This document shows, one piece after another, positions 21,800 through 34,020 of a stretch of DNA of 64,000 nt. The translations under genes and the position numbers were made by a program. The DNA comes from Lepus europaeus (lineage: Eukaryota; Chordata; Mammalia; Lagomorpha; Leporidae). The notes beneath the pieces were generated by a model. The model did not search any database. It was given only the letters and a program-made list of their open reading frames with translations, and was not told the origin of the DNA. Location of the stretch: the NCBI RefSeq assembly GCF_033115175.1, contig NC_084831.1, positions 80,175,502 through 80,239,501 on the forward strand, read 5' to 3'. The stretch's first letter is position 1, and every line of letters starts with the position of its first letter.

Positions 21800-24700
21800 A
21801 ATGGTAGGGCAAAGTTACTTGTTATCAATAGTCACATTAAACATTTAAGGCCTGAACAATCCAGTTAAAAGACACAGATTTGCTGATTGGGTTAAGGAAC
21901 AAAACCCATCTATTTGCTGCTTACAAGAAACACATCTTTCTAACAAAGATGCAGACAGAATGAAAGTGAAAGGCTGGAAAAGATATACCATGCCAACAGA
22001 AATGAAAAAAGAGTGGGCATACCCATCTTAATATCAGATAATATAAATTTTACCACAAAAACTATTAGGAGAGACAAAGAGGGGCACTATATAATGATTA
22101 AGGGATCTATTCAACAGGAAGATGTAACTATTATCAATGTATATGCACCTAATTACAGGGCACCGGTTTATTTAAAAGACTTGTTAAGGGAATTAAAGGG
22201 AGACTTAGACCCCAATTAATAGTACTGGGGGACTTCAATACTCCACTCTCAGAGATAGGCAGATCATCAGGACAGAAGACCAACAAGGAGACAGTAGATT
22301 TAAACGACACTATAGCTCAAATGGATCTAACAGATATCTACAGAACATTTCATCCTACACAGAAAGCATTTACATTCTTCTCAGCAGTACATGGAACCTT
22401 CTCTAGGATTGACCACATACTAGGCCATAAAGCAAGTCTCAGCAAATTCAAAAGAATTAGAATCATACCATGCAGCTTCTCAGACCATAAAGGAATGAAG
22501 TTGGAAATTAGCAACTCGGGAATCCCTAGAGCACGTGCAAACACATGGAGAATGAATAACATGCTCCTGAATGAACAATGGGTCATAGAAGAAATTAAAA
22601 GAGAAATCAAAAATTTTCTGGAAGTAAATGAGGATAACAGCACATCATACCAAAAGCTATGGGATACAGCAAAAGCAGTGTTAAGAGGAAAGTTTATATC
22701 AATAGGTGCCTACATTAAGAAATTGGAAAGGCACCAAATAGATGAGCTTTCAGTTCATCTCAATGATCTAGAAAATCAGCAGCAAACCAGACCCAAAGCT
22801 AGTAGAAGAGAAATAATTAAAATCAGAGAAGAAATCAACAGGATTGAATAAAAAAAATTACAAAAAATCAGCCAAACGAGGAGCTGGTTTTTTGAAAAAA
22901 GAAACAAAATTGACACCCCATTGGCCCAATTAACTAAAAAAAGAAAAGATCCAAATCAATAAAATCAGAGATGAAAAAGGAAATGTAACAACAGACATAA
23001 CAGAAATAAAAAGAATCATCAGAAATTACTACAAGTCATACAATAGTATGCCAGCAAACAGGGAAATCTATCAGAAATGGATAGATTCCTGGACACATGC
23101 AACCTACCTAAATTGAACCAGGAAGACATAGAAAACCTAAACAGACTCATAACTGAGACAGAAATTGAAACAGTAATAAAGGCCCTCCCAACAAAGAAAA
23201 GCCCAGGACCAGATGGATTCACTGCTGAATTCTACCAGACATTTAAAGAAGAACTAACTCCAATTCTCCTCAAACTATTCAGAGCAATCGAAAAAGAGGG
23301 AATGCTCCAAAATTCTTTCTTTGAAGCCAGCATCGCCTAATTCCTAGCCAGAAAAAGATGCAGCATTGAAAGAGAATTACAGATCAATATCCCTGATGAA
23401 CATAGATGCAAAAATCCTCAATAAAATTCTGGCCAATAGAATGCAACAACACATCAGAAAGCTCATCCACCCAGACCAAGTGGGATTTATCCCTGGTATG
23501 CAGGGATGGTTCAATGTTCGCAAAACAATCAATGTGATACACCACATTAACAGACTGCAGAAGAAAAACCATATGATTCTCTCAATAGACGCAGAGAAAG
23601 CATTTGATAAAATACAACACCCTTTCATGATGAAAACCCTAAGCAAACTGGTATAGAAGGAACATTCTTCAATACAATCAAAGCAATTTATGAAAAACCC
23701 ACGGCCTGTATCCTATTGAATGGGGAAAAGTTAGAAGCATTTCCACTGAGATCTGGTACCAGACAGGGATGCCCACTCTCACCACTGCTCTTCAATATAG
23801 TTCTGGAAGTTTTAGCCAGAGCTATTAGGCAAGAAAAGAAATTAAAGGGACACAAATTGGAAGGAAGAACGCAAACTATCCCTCTTTGCAGACGATATGA
23901 TTCTTTATTTAGGGGACCCAAAGAACTCTTCTAAGAGACTATTGGAACTCATAGAAGAGTTTGGAAAAGTAGCAAGATACAAAGTCATTGCTCAGAAATC
24001 AATAGCCTTTGTATACACAGACAATGCTGTGGCTGAGGAAGAAATTCTAAGTTCAATCCCATTCTCTATAGCTACAAAAACAATCAAATACCTTGGCATA
24101 AACTTAACCAAGGACATTAAAGATCTCTACGATGAAAATTACAAAACTTTAAAGAAAGAAATAGAAGAGGATACCAAAAAATGGAAAAATCTTCCATGGT
24201 CATGGATTGGAAGAATCAACATCATCAAAATGTCCATTTTCCAAAAGCAATTTACAGATTCAATGCAATACCAATCAAAATACCAAAGGCATTCTTCTCA
24301 GATCTGGAAAAAAATGATGTTGAAATTCATATGGAGACACAGGAGACCTTGAATAGCTAAAGCCATCTTGTACAACAAAAACAAACCCGGAGGCATCACA
24401 ATACCAGATTTAAGGACATAGTACAGGGCAGTAGTTATCAAAACAGCATGGTACTGGTACAGAAACAGATAGATAGACCAATGGAACAGAATAGAAACAC
24501 CAGAAATCAACCCAAATATCTACAGCCAACTCATATTTGATCAAGGATCCAAAACCAATCTCTGGAGTAAGGACAGTCTATTCAATAAATGGTGCTGGGA
24601 AAATTGGATTTCCACATGCAGAAGCATGAAGCAAGATCCCTACCTTTCACCTTACACAAAAATTCACTCAACATGGATTAAAGACTTAAATCTACGACCT

Positions 24701-25605
24701 GACACCATCAAATTATTAGAGAGCATTGGAAAATCCCTGCAAGATTTAGGTACTGGCAAAGACTTCTTAGAAAATACCCAAGGAGCACAGGCAGTCAGTC
24801 AAAGCCAAAATTAACTATTGGGATTGCATCAAATTGAGAAGTTTCTGTACTGCAAAAGAAACAGTCAGGAAAGTGAATAGGAAACCGACCGAATGGGAAA
24901 AAATATTTGCAAAGTGTGATACAGATAAAGAGTTGATAACCAGAATCTACAAAGAAATCAAGAAACTCCACAACATCAAAACTAACAACCCACTTAAGAG
25001 ATGGACCAAGGACCTCAATAGACATGTTTCCAAAGAGGAAATCCAAATGGCCAATAGACACATGAAAAAATGTTCAAGATCACTAGCAATCAGAGAAATG
25101 CAAATTAAAAACACAATGAGGTTTCACCTCACCCTGGTGAGAATGGCGCACATTCAGAAATCTACCAACAATAGATGCTGGAGAGGATGTGGGGAAAAAG
25201 GGACACTAACTCACTGTTGGTGGGTATGAAAACTGGTTAAGCCACTATGGAAGTCAGTCTGAAGATTCCTCAGAAACCTGAATATAACCCTACCATACAA
25301 CCCAGCCACCCCACTCCTTGGAATTTACCCAAAGGAAATTAAATTGGCAAACAAAAAAGCTGCCTGCACCTTAATGTTTATTCACAATAGCTAAGATGTG
25401 GAACCAACCCAAATGCCCATCAACAGTAGACTGGATAAAGAAATTATGTGACATGTACTCCATAGAATACTATACAGCAGTCAAAAACAATGAAATCCAG
25501 TCATTTGCAACAAGATGGAGGAATCTGGAAAACATCATGCTGAGTGAATTAAGCCAGTCCCAAAGGGACAAATATCATATATTCTCCCTGATTGGTGACA
25601 ACTGA
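21800..25605 (+). pseudogene. L1 ORF2 relic (endonuclease, reverse transcriptase)
   Basis: Starts at ATG 21800 and hits a stop within about 15 codons. Downstream pieces in changing frames show the endonuclease (ICCLQETHLSNKD near 21920, FSDHKGMKLEISNSGIPRA at 22470-22530), the RT N-terminal [14 protein letters not shown] (23180-23220), RT blocks (23366-23656), RT with the LFADDM motif across a frameshift near 23885-23915, then the C-terminal region (24626-25229) and the end at 25605. Clearly dead, but little diverged from the minus-strand copy. Confidence 0.9.
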
Positions 25606-27033
25606 GCTCCAAAGGGGAAACCTGTTGAAGTGAAATGGACACTATGAGAAACAGTGACTTGATCAGCTCTTGTGCTGACTGTTGATGTACAATGTAATAC
25701 TTTATCCATTTTAGTATTTTTTTTTGTTCTAGTACTAGTGGTTGAACTCTGTAATTAACAAACAATTATTCTTAGGTGTTTAAATCTTAACAGAAAAGTG
25801 ATCCCGGTTAAATATAAGAATGAGAAAAAGAGAGGGAGGAGATGTACAACTGGGGACATGCTCAATCAGACTTGCCCCAAATGATGGAGTTAGAAATGTG
25901 CCAGGGGATTCCAATACAATCCCATCAAGGTGGCATGTACCAATGCCATCTCACTAGTCCAGGTGATCAATTTCAGTTTACAATTGATGACTCTGATAGG
26001 TCTAAGAGTCAAAGGGATCACACAAACAAGACTAATGTCTGCCAATACTAACTGATAGAATCAAAAAGGGAAAGAACGATCCATCATGGGAAGCGGGGTA
26101 CACAGCAGACTCATAGAATGACAGATATCCTAAATAGCACTCTGGCCTCAGAATCAGCCCTTAAGGCATTTGGATCTGGCTGAAGAGCCCATGAGAGTAT
26201 TTTAGGCATGGAAAGCAAAGACACTCTGGAAAAAAAAAAAAAGAAGAAGACCTAAATGAAGGATCTCAGTAAGTGTGATCCCAGTGGAAAGAACGGGGCC
26301 ATCAAGGTAGGAGGTACCTTTCTCTGAAGGGAGGAGAGAACTTCCACTTTGACTATGACCCTGTCGGAATAAGATCAAAGTCGGCGAACCCTAAAGGCTT
26401 CCATAGCCTCGGCAACTCATGACTAGAGCCTAGGGAGATTACTGACGCCATAAACAAGAGTGTTAAATTGTTAAATCAACATCAAGAGTCACTGTGTACT
26501 TACGTCCCATGTGGGATATGTCCTTAATGGGTTGTCCAATGTGAAGTAATGATATAACTAGTACTGAAACAGTATTTTTACACTTTGTGTTTATATGTGG
26601 GTGCAAACTGATGAAATCTTTACTTAGTATATACTGAATCGATCTTCTGTATATAAAGATAATTGAAAATGAAAAAAAAACTTGGTGTTAAATTGGAAAT
26701 TACATAGAAAATTCATCTTTTTTTAAAAAATATCATGTAGGATCTCTGTCATTAATGTGCTGTACACTGTTATTTAATGCTATAACTTGTACTCCAACAG
26801 TATTTTTTCGTTTTGTGTTGCTATGTGTGGGCAAACTGTTGAAATCTTTATATATACTAAACTGATTTTCTGTATATAAAGAGAATTGAAAATGAATCTT
26901 GATGTGAATGGAAGGAGAGAGGGAGTGGAAAAGGGGAGGGTTGTGGGTGGGAGGGAAGTTATGGGGGGGAAGCCATTGTAATCCATAAGCTGTACTTTGG
27001 AAATTTATATTCATTAAATAAAAAATTTTAAAA
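25606..27033 (+). repeat. L1 3'UTR with two terminal-type units
   Basis: In the 3'UTR, a block with ACTAGTACTGAAACAGTATT and GATCTTCTGTATATAAAG (about 26520-26690) is followed by a second homologous block (about 26735-27000, AACTTGTACTCCAACAGTATT and TTTTCTGTATATAAAG), which then leads to the true 3' end. The first unit resembles the distal unit of the minus-strand L1, the second its proximal unit, so the order is reversed between the two copies. Confidence 0.75.
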
Positions 27034-27048
27034 AAAGCTTTCACCCAT

Positions 27049-27565
27049 CTCTAGCTCTAGATCAGGTCCCAAGATTTCTTATCTATATTCCCTACAAACC
27101 TTTTTTCCAAACAGCCATTGCAAATCATTGTCAAGGTTGTGGCCTGCCTGAGGGCACCCAACCATGAGGAGAGAGGTGATGATGTTGTTGATGGTACTAA
27201 AAGTTTGATTCCTGTCCCTGGTACTAAACTGAAATAATGTTGACAAAGTTTTGGGGTGGATGAAAGAGAACAATATTTAATCTGTTGACATATGAGAGGG
27301 TAGCAGACCTCTGGGTCTAAAGGACTAAATAGTGAAAAGAGGCTTTTGGGGGGATTCTAAAGAGGCTACAAGGAAGGGGATGCTGGCATGGTAAAATCAC
27401 AAAAGAGCTACAGGTCTCTGGTGCCAGGTCTCAAACTTGTCATCACTGACAATACATTCCTTATCCATTTGTCATGATGGTCCCTGAGATCCACCTACTA
27501 TGCAGACCAGGTCCTCCTTTTCTGTAGAAGAATAAGTTGAGATGAGAAATGAGACTACTTCCTCT
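27049..27565. other. Intergenic, nothing recognised
   Basis: About 500 bases after the L1; no gene, no clear repeat. Confidence 0.45.
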
Positions 27566-27568
27566 TTT

Positions 27569-27895
27569 GAAAAAGACTTATTTATTTGAAAGGTAGGGTG
27601 AGAGAGAGAGAGAGAGGGAGAGAGAGAGAGAGACATTTTCCATCTGCTGGTTCACTGCCCAAATGACTCAACAGCTGGAGCTGGGCTGATCTGAAGCCAG
27701 GAGCCAGGAGCTTCTTCCAGGTCCCCTAGGTGGGTGCTGGTGCCCAAGTACTTGGCCTGTCTTCCACTGCCTTCCCAGGCACATAAGCAGAGTGCTGGAT
27801 CAGAAGTGGAGCAGCCATGACTCGGACAGAAGCCCATATATGATGCCAGCACTGCAGGTGGTGGCTTTACCTGCTAAGCCACAATATTGGACCCA
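27569..27895 (-). repeat. C-SINE, minus strand
   Basis: GACTTATTTATTTGAAAGG, a GA tract, GGAGCCAGGAGCTTCTTCC, ATGCCAGCACTGCAGG, GCCACAATATTGGACCC. Confidence 0.87.
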
Positions 27896-27899
27896 GGAA

Positions 27900-28229
27900 C
27901 AAGGCAATTTTTGCCTTAGGACATGGGCAAGAGGGATGCCATCAGTCCAGCTCTAAAGCATAAATTTCCCATTTTTACATTTCAATAGTAAAAATTGTCT
28001 GCTTATATTATTTTATACCTGGTTTTAAGGGTGGTTGGAGGAGTCAAGTTCTGAAATACAGCCCAACACAGCTCCCAGGATCAGGGTTGAATGGATACAA
28101 GTTGATCATTTGTGTGCCCAGAGAGGCATACTTTTAATTTACAAGTTGCTTATCCAATTACACAAGACTTCAGTGCTAGCAACACAGGCCTATTTCAAAT
28201 CACTATTCACCTTGCAACCAACATCTTGT
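27900..28229. other. Intergenic, nothing recognised
   Basis: Single-copy-looking; may include the 5' part of the L2 relic that follows. Confidence 0.4.
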
Positions 28230-28800
28230 CAAGTGCAAATGCGACCCTGTCACTCTTCTTTTTGAAGGCTTCTAATGACTCTCCATTGTCCTCAAAGGGA
28301 GGCCAAGCCCCATGATATGACTGACAATACCCTTCATGTTCTCTCAGTTTGCCTCTCCAATCTCAGGTCTCACAACTTCTCACTTTACATGAAGGCTAAA
28401 CCCACCTGACTCCCTCCAGTTCTCTAAATACATCATGGGAGCTCTCAACTGATATGTGAGAGCTCATATTCATTTTCCATGAAAGCACCCCTTTCTCTGC
28501 TCTCCCTCAACTTCCATACCCTGCTGTTACCTGGATAATTCATGTTCATGCTCAGGTCCTAAAACAGGTGTCACCCCTGCTGTTAATCATCCCCCAATTC
28601 CCTGAAAGTCTTCTCCCACCAGGTCAAGGTCCTCTCACCTCATCTGATTCTTTAATTGCCATTTACCTACCCTTACTTCCCTGTTCCCCTGTAATTGTGA
28701 GATCACATATATCAGTATATCTTTAATTCCTATCCCATGCTTAAGTAATACTTATTCAACTACATCACAGACTATGTCTTCTCTGAATGTCAATTGTCAT
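28230..28800 (+). mobile_element. Probable L2 (ancient LINE) 3' region
   Basis: Pyrimidine-rich sequence with the general order of the mammalian L2 3' end: TGACTCTCCATTGTCCTC, a CCTCTCCAATCTCA block, a run of CCCTGCTGTTACC, TCAGGTCCT, CTGTTCCCCTGTAATTG and ACTATGTCTTCTCTG. Diverged; assigned by pattern only. Confidence 0.5.
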
Positions 28801-29770
28801 GAATCAATGCCACAGCTGACAAAAGATCACAAAAAGAAACTGGTAACAACCTGATCATTGTAGCATAAGCTTCAGGGAGGAAATATTATACCTTTAAATG
28901 AAATGCTTAGTCATTCCATTTAGACGTAGTTGAATTTAGATTCAGGGAAGTGATCTTGAAGTATATTCTCAATGTGATCTAAGGTCTCTGTTTCATTAAT
29001 CCTCCAACTACCCTAGTACACAAGATGCCAATAGTCCAGATCAATCTGAATGGAGTCACTCACGTAAGTGAAGCAAATAAATTGCCACACATGCCAGTTT
29101 TTCCTGAAAACAAGAGATTAACAAAAACAAATTAGAAGGAGGACCAATGTACCGAATCAGCATATGAGGAAGTCTGCTCCTTTATTCCTTGTGAGAAGAG
29201 AACCATCATATCCTGGTGTCCACTAATCCCTTTTGTGTTTTATTCTATTTTCTTGCTTCCTCCTGATAAAAACCAACCATTTTGACATGCCTGGGCAAAC
29301 ATTCATTCTGTTTTATAATATGAGGTAATCCCCAATTCTGGAATTGCAAATAAAAGCAATAAAACTCAATAAAATAAAATTGCAAATAAAATAAAATTTC
29401 AAAAAGACCTTTAACTTTGTTCTAACTTTGTCTTTAGACACCTTTAATCTCTCTTTGGTTTGTTTCAAATTTTATAAGAACTTTTGCTATCAAATACCCT
29501 CAAAATTGGTTGGCATATTTGCATATTTGCTATCGAATTCAAATCTCACCTGGCATACAGTAAGCCAATATCTGACACTGCAAGGAGAGCAAGGAGCAAG
29601 GAGCCAAGCAGCTGTCACTTAATTTCTGGACACCCTGAGGGAGCAGTGAATCTAATGGTTTAAAGTTGGAGACGAGCTGTGATTGATAAGCTTAGGTGTA
29701 GGTTTCTGAGTGGTCCTCAGCATCCATGGCCTTCATTTGATTGGACAGCAACAGAAGATCAGCAGATTCT
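28801..29770. other. Intergenic, nothing recognised
   Basis: AT-rich, with AATAAAA-rich simple sequence near 29349-29400; no gene or clear repeat. Confidence 0.45.
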
Positions 29771-29771
29771 T

Positions 29772-30094
29772 TATTTTCTTAAAGATTTATTTATTTATTT
29801 GAAAGACAGTTACAGAGAGGCAGAGGCAGAGAGAGAGAGAGAGAAAGAGAGAGGTCTTCCATCTGCTAGTTCATTCCCCAGATGGCCACAATGGCCAGAA
29901 CCACGCCAATCCAAAGCCAGGAGCCAGGAGATCCAGGTCTCCAACAAGAGTGCAGGGGCCCAAACACTTGGGCCATCTTCCACTGCATCCGAGGCCATAG
30001 CAGAGAGCTGTATGGGAAGTAGAGCAGTGGGACTCAAATTGGCACCCATATGGGATGCCAGCACTGCAGGAAGTGACCTCATCTACAACACCAC
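29772..30094 (-). repeat. C-SINE, minus strand
   Basis: TTTATTTATTTATTTGAAAGACAG start, GA tract, GGCCACAATGGCCAGA, CATATGGGATGCCAGCAC, ending in CACCAC. AGCAGATTCTT near 29760 and AGCAAATTCTT near 30095 look like its target duplication with one change. Confidence 0.88.
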
Positions 30095-30260
30095 AGCAAA
30101 TTCTTTTGAAGCTGTTGTGATGACAAGATTGGCTCCAGCCATCTGGGCCTCTGGAGCAGATTGGGTATTACCTTGTCTTGCTCAGGGCTTGAAGTTCTCA
30201 TAAATATCTCAATCAGAGTCAGGCGCCAGGAGCTTAGCTATAGCAGTGATAAATGAATTT

Positions 30261-30586
30261 TTTTTAAGATTTATTTATTTATTTATTTGAAAGAGTTACA
30301 CAGAGAAGGAGAGGCGCTGGGGGAGGGGGGTTCCATCCGTTGGTTCGTTGGTTCACTCCCCAATTGGCCTCAACGGCTGGAGCTGCGCCAATCCGAAGCC
30401 AGGAGCTTCTTCCGGGTCTCCCACACAGGTGCAGGGGTCCAAGGTCTTGGGCCATCTTGTACTGCTTTCCCAGACCACAGCAAAGAGCTGGATCAGAAGT
30501 GGAGGAGCAGAATCTCGAACTGGTGCTCACATGGGATGCCAGCACTGCAGGTGGCAGCTTTAACCACTATGCCACAGTGCCAGCCC
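30261..30586 (-). repeat. C-SINE, minus strand, with 14-bp target duplication
   Basis: TGATAAATGAATTT at 30247-30260 and TGATAAGTGAATTT at 30587-30600 flank a complete C-SINE that retains CpGs (AACGGCTGGAGCTGCGCCAA). Confidence 0.92.
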
Positions 30587-30679
30587 TGATAAGTGAATTT
30601 CAAAGCCCACAATTTGAAGTCCTACAGAGACAGCCCAACCTATGTACAAGTTGCCTAATTCAGTAATTTGCTCTCTTTT

Positions 30680-30752
30680 TTAAATTTTTATTTTATTTAT
30701 TTGAAAGGCAGAGAAACAGGGAGGGAAGGAGGCAAGGAGGTGGAAAGAGAGA

Positions 30753-30790
<38 letters not shown>

Positions 30791-31015
30791 CTTCCATCTA
30801 TTGATTCACTCCCAAAATAACCACAAAAGCCAGGGCTAGGCCAGGCTGAAGCCACGAGCCAAGAGATTCATCTGGCCCTCCACATGGGTGCAGGGGCCCA
30901 AGGACTTTCACCATCTTCCACTGCTTTCCCAGGCACATTAGCAGGAAGCTGGTTCAGAAGTGGAGCATTTGGGACTCCAACCAGAGGCCATATGGAATGC
31001 TGGCCATTTGCTGGG
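30680..31015 (-). repeat. C-SINE, minus strand, with GA microsatellite
   Basis: ATTTTATTTATTTGAAAGGC start, a long GA tract (30745-30788), and reversed SINE blocks. The tRNA-like head is replaced near 31015 by ATCT-rich sequence. Confidence 0.82.
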
Positions 31016-31270
31016 GAGCATCTATCTACCTGACTACCTATCATCTATCTCTCCTTCTTTCTGTCATTCTACCTTTCAAATAAATAAAAAAATAAAAGTC
31101 CCTGAGAGGTGAAAATGTCCTGACTGAGGGGCAGAAAACAGCTGACTGAGGGAAGGCCAGTGCAACATTTTCTACCTGTCTATATCTATCTACCTATCTA
31201 TCAATCATCTATCTCTCCCTCTTTCTGTCATTCTACCTTTCAAATAAATAAATAAATAATTTTTTAAAAG
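31016..31270 (+). repeat. Duplicated ATCT-rich SINE-tail unit
   Basis: TCATCTATCTCTCC(T/C)TCTTTCTGTCATTCTACC, followed by TTTCAAATAAATAAA, occurs twice (about 31040-31095 and 31205-31262), each preceded by a (CTAT/CTAC)n tract. Both copies look like a C-SINE tail with a modified CT block but lack SINE bodies. Confidence 0.75.
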
Positions 31271-31314
31271 AAGTTTATTTTGGTTCAAAAAAATGTTGAA
31301 ATCCATGCATATGG

Positions 31315-31485
31315 TTGGAGTTGGTCCTCTGTATGTAAAGTCAAACTAGAAATGAACCATAATGAAGAAAGAGATGGGAGAGGGAGAGGGAGATGGGATG
31401 GGAATAGGGGGGAGGTATAGGGGATAGAACCAGTTTATTCCTAAACTTGTATCTATGAAAAAAATGCATTCATTAAATAAAAAAA
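31315..31485 (+). mobile_element. Tiny L1 3'-end insertion with perfect 17-bp target duplication
   Basis: 171 bp of L1 3' terminus (purine block GGGAGAGGGAGAGGG, then CATTCATTAAATAAAAAAAG). GAAATCCATGCATATGG is at 31298-31314 and 31486-31502 without mismatch, so the insertion is young and extremely 5'-truncated. Confidence 0.9.
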
Positions 31486-31502
31486 GAAATCCATGCATAT
31501 GG

Positions 31503-32306
31503 GAGGATCTTCAAGAATTTCTTGAAAAATGTGTATTATGAAAAACTATGTACATGATTTCAATTTTTGCACCAAAAGAAATTTTTAAGTCTATATTTCT
31601 CACACATACTTTGAACCCCAATTATATTTTCAGGCACCTAAGGCAGTACTGATTAAATAATAATATTAGTAATTGTTATATAATGAATTTTCACTTTGTG
31701 TTAAGCAATTTAAACATGTCATTTCATTTGAATATCATACTAATTATATATAATCTTTAATTGTGTTTTTTTAATCACCAAGATCCAATTTTTACCCATT
31801 GGAGATGCTGTCATCTCTTTGAGAGGGCAGTTTAGGATAAGACAGTGAGGCAGAAAGATTAAGTAATTGGTTCAAGAATATACGTGAAGAAAAAAACAAT
31901 AAAAGTTGGATAAATAGAACAATAAATGAAAGTTGGGTGGGTAGATTGAAAGGATGAATGGTACAAGAAGAATTTTACATTTCCTGGCCTGAAGGAGGCT
32001 CACAGATTAATTATGTTGCACAAGTCAAATGCCTAAAGACCAGTCTATTTGGGCTAGAAATATGCTAGAAATGTTTTACATATACTATATGTTGAAGAAT
32101 TAAAAAAACCCTCAATTTTATAGTATTACATAATGTCATAAAATATGATATGTTCATTGTGAAAATAATAAAGATTAGTAATTATTTAAAATCTAAATAT
32201 TTGCTGCAGAAAATTATAAAATATATTCTTAAATATTTATATCATATTATTAAAATATCTAGAGAAAAAATAGGACATTTGAATTATGATCATGCACTTG
32301 AAATAG
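31503..32306. other. Intergenic, AT-rich; possible MIR relic
   Basis: About 31650-31880 has the feel of a MIR (AGCAATTTAAACATGTCATTTCATTT, then GAGGCAGAAAGATTAAGTAA), weakly. The remainder is unassigned. Confidence 0.35.
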
Positions 32307-32590
32307 CTAACCTGGGACTGGTGTTGTGGCACAGTATGTTAACCTATTGCCTGTGATTCTAGCATCTCATATGGCACTAGTTCAAGTCCTGGCTGCTCCA
32401 CTTTCAATCCAGCTCCATGTTAATGCACCTGGGAGAACAGCAGAAGAAGGCACAAGCGCTTGTGCCCCCTGAAACCCATGTGAGAGACCTGGAAGAAGCT
32501 TTTGACTACAGGGGATTGAACCAATAGATAGAAGATCTCTCTCTCCCTCTCTCTCTGTAACTCTGCCTTTAGAATAAATAAATAGATCTA
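32307..32590 (+). repeat. C-SINE, degenerate
   Basis: CTGGGACTGGTGTTGTGGCACA head to CTGCCTTTAGAATAAATAAATAG tail, with small internal deletions. Confidence 0.85.
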
Positions 32591-32945
32591 GAAGGAAGGA
32601 TGGAATGAATTGAGGGAGGGAGGAAGGGAAAGACTTTCCCATAGGTAGAGAGGGCTTTTCCACAAGTGGGCTTGTCTCTGCCAGAGTGCTTGAATACAGT
32701 GAAGAACAGCCTGGTTACATCTCTAGTTCAAACAAAATCTGAAGTAACAAATATAGGTATTTAAATTTTCTTAAATGAACTTCAGGCTGTAACTGTTCTC
32801 CTTGCCTTGATTTCTTTCAAACAATAATCATTAAATTTTGTCCCAATGTAGACAATAGATTCTATAGCAGAAAACAGTGTTTTTATTGGCTTTAGAAAAT
32901 GTATTTTTAAACAAGTGGTTGTCTGTTTAAAATACACATAACTTC
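32591..32945. other. Intergenic, nothing recognised
   Basis: Short purine-rich run near 32600-32630; no gene. Confidence 0.4.
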
Positions 32946-32957
32946 AAGAGCATTCAG

Positions 32958-33245
32958 GCCTGCGCCGTGGCTCACTAGGCTAATCCTCCACCTTGCGGCA
33001 CTGGCACACCGGGTTCTAGTCCCAGTCAGGGCGCCAGATTCTGTCCCGGTTGCCCCTCTTCCAGGCCAGCTCTCTGCTGTGGCCAGGGAGTGCAGTGGAG
33101 GATGGCCCAAGTGCTTGGGCCCTGCACCCCATGGGAGACCAGGATAAGTACCTGGCTCCTGCCTTCAGCTCAGCACAGTGTGCTGGCCGCAGCACGCCAG
33201 CAGCGGCGGCTACTGGAGGGTGAACCAATGGCAAAGGAAGACCTT

Positions 33246-33277
<32 letters not shown>

Positions 33278-33298
33278 CACTCTGCCTGTCAAAAAAAA
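32958..33298 (+). repeat. Young C-SINE with 12-bp target duplication
   Basis: GCCTGCGCCGTGGCTCACTA head, tRNA-like B box, (CT)n and poly(A). AAGAGCATTCAG is at 32946-32957 and 33299-33310. Confidence 0.93.
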
Positions 33299-33310
33299 AA
33301 GAGCATTCAG

Positions 33311-34008
33311 TAGATAATATATCATGTTTCAGACCCTCTTGCCAAAGCTGACCAGAATTCATTTACATTGAGGTTGTGTACTATGTAACTAAACATGTAT
33401 TAGGAGACAATCAAAGTTATGTTACAAGAATAAAGAAAAATGATTAAGTAGTACTAAATGTGGCCTAAGTAAGAAATCCAGGGACTTCAAGGAGCCAAAC
33501 AGGAACGTCTTGACTTATAAAGGTCATTTGAAAATACAAATGACCACAGTTATTCAGTCTAGAGAGCTGAATGTTTGGGGATAATCAGTTTAAAATTCGA
33601 TGCCAACAGCCTCCTCAATGTCACATGCCCTGCTGGGGCTGGAAACTTCACACTAATAAGCAAACTGAAAAGCACATGATTTCAAGGAAGTCCCCTCCTC
33701 TGCCCCATTGCACCACTTTTCAGGCATGTATTTTAAAGAGTATTACATTTATTCATGTGGTATTTCCACTAAATGTCTAGTCTCTGCTGCAGAATATTCA
33801 CCATAACTGTTCATACAGAGAGCTGCATTATATTCACTAAGTTTTGGGGCAACAGAGGCATGGATCTATTTAGGAGACTCCCTAAATGACTGAAATCCAG
33901 TCATCACTTCCTGAATTTGAACTGGAAGCACCTTGAAGATATGGAATATATTCACATGCCAGTGTATTTGTTGGAATCACTGCCACCTGTGCTCAACTCC
34001 TTGACATC
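33311..34008. other. Intergenic, nothing recognised
   Basis: Single-copy-looking DNA; no gene or clear repeat. Confidence 0.45.
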
Positions 34009-34020
34009 AAAAATAGTTTA

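Larger units (their letters stand above)
19950..27033 (+). mobile_element. Near-full-length rabbit L1, plus strand
   Basis: About 7.1 kb. The 5'UTR starts at about 19960 (CTCAGATGGTGGAAGAG, homologous to the 5' start of the minus-strand L1 at 13030). ORF1 is at 20724-21545, an ORF2 relic at about 21800-25605, and a 3'UTR with a GGGAGGGAAGTTATGGGG-type purine block runs to AAATAAAAAATTTTAAAA at 27033. ORF1 is open for 273 codons, but ORF2 has several stops and frameshifts, so the copy is not autonomous. Confidence 0.93.

Noticed and set aside
33571..33780. 69-codon frame in single-copy DNA
   Set aside because: No recognisable domain, no codon pattern, no splice or promoter context.
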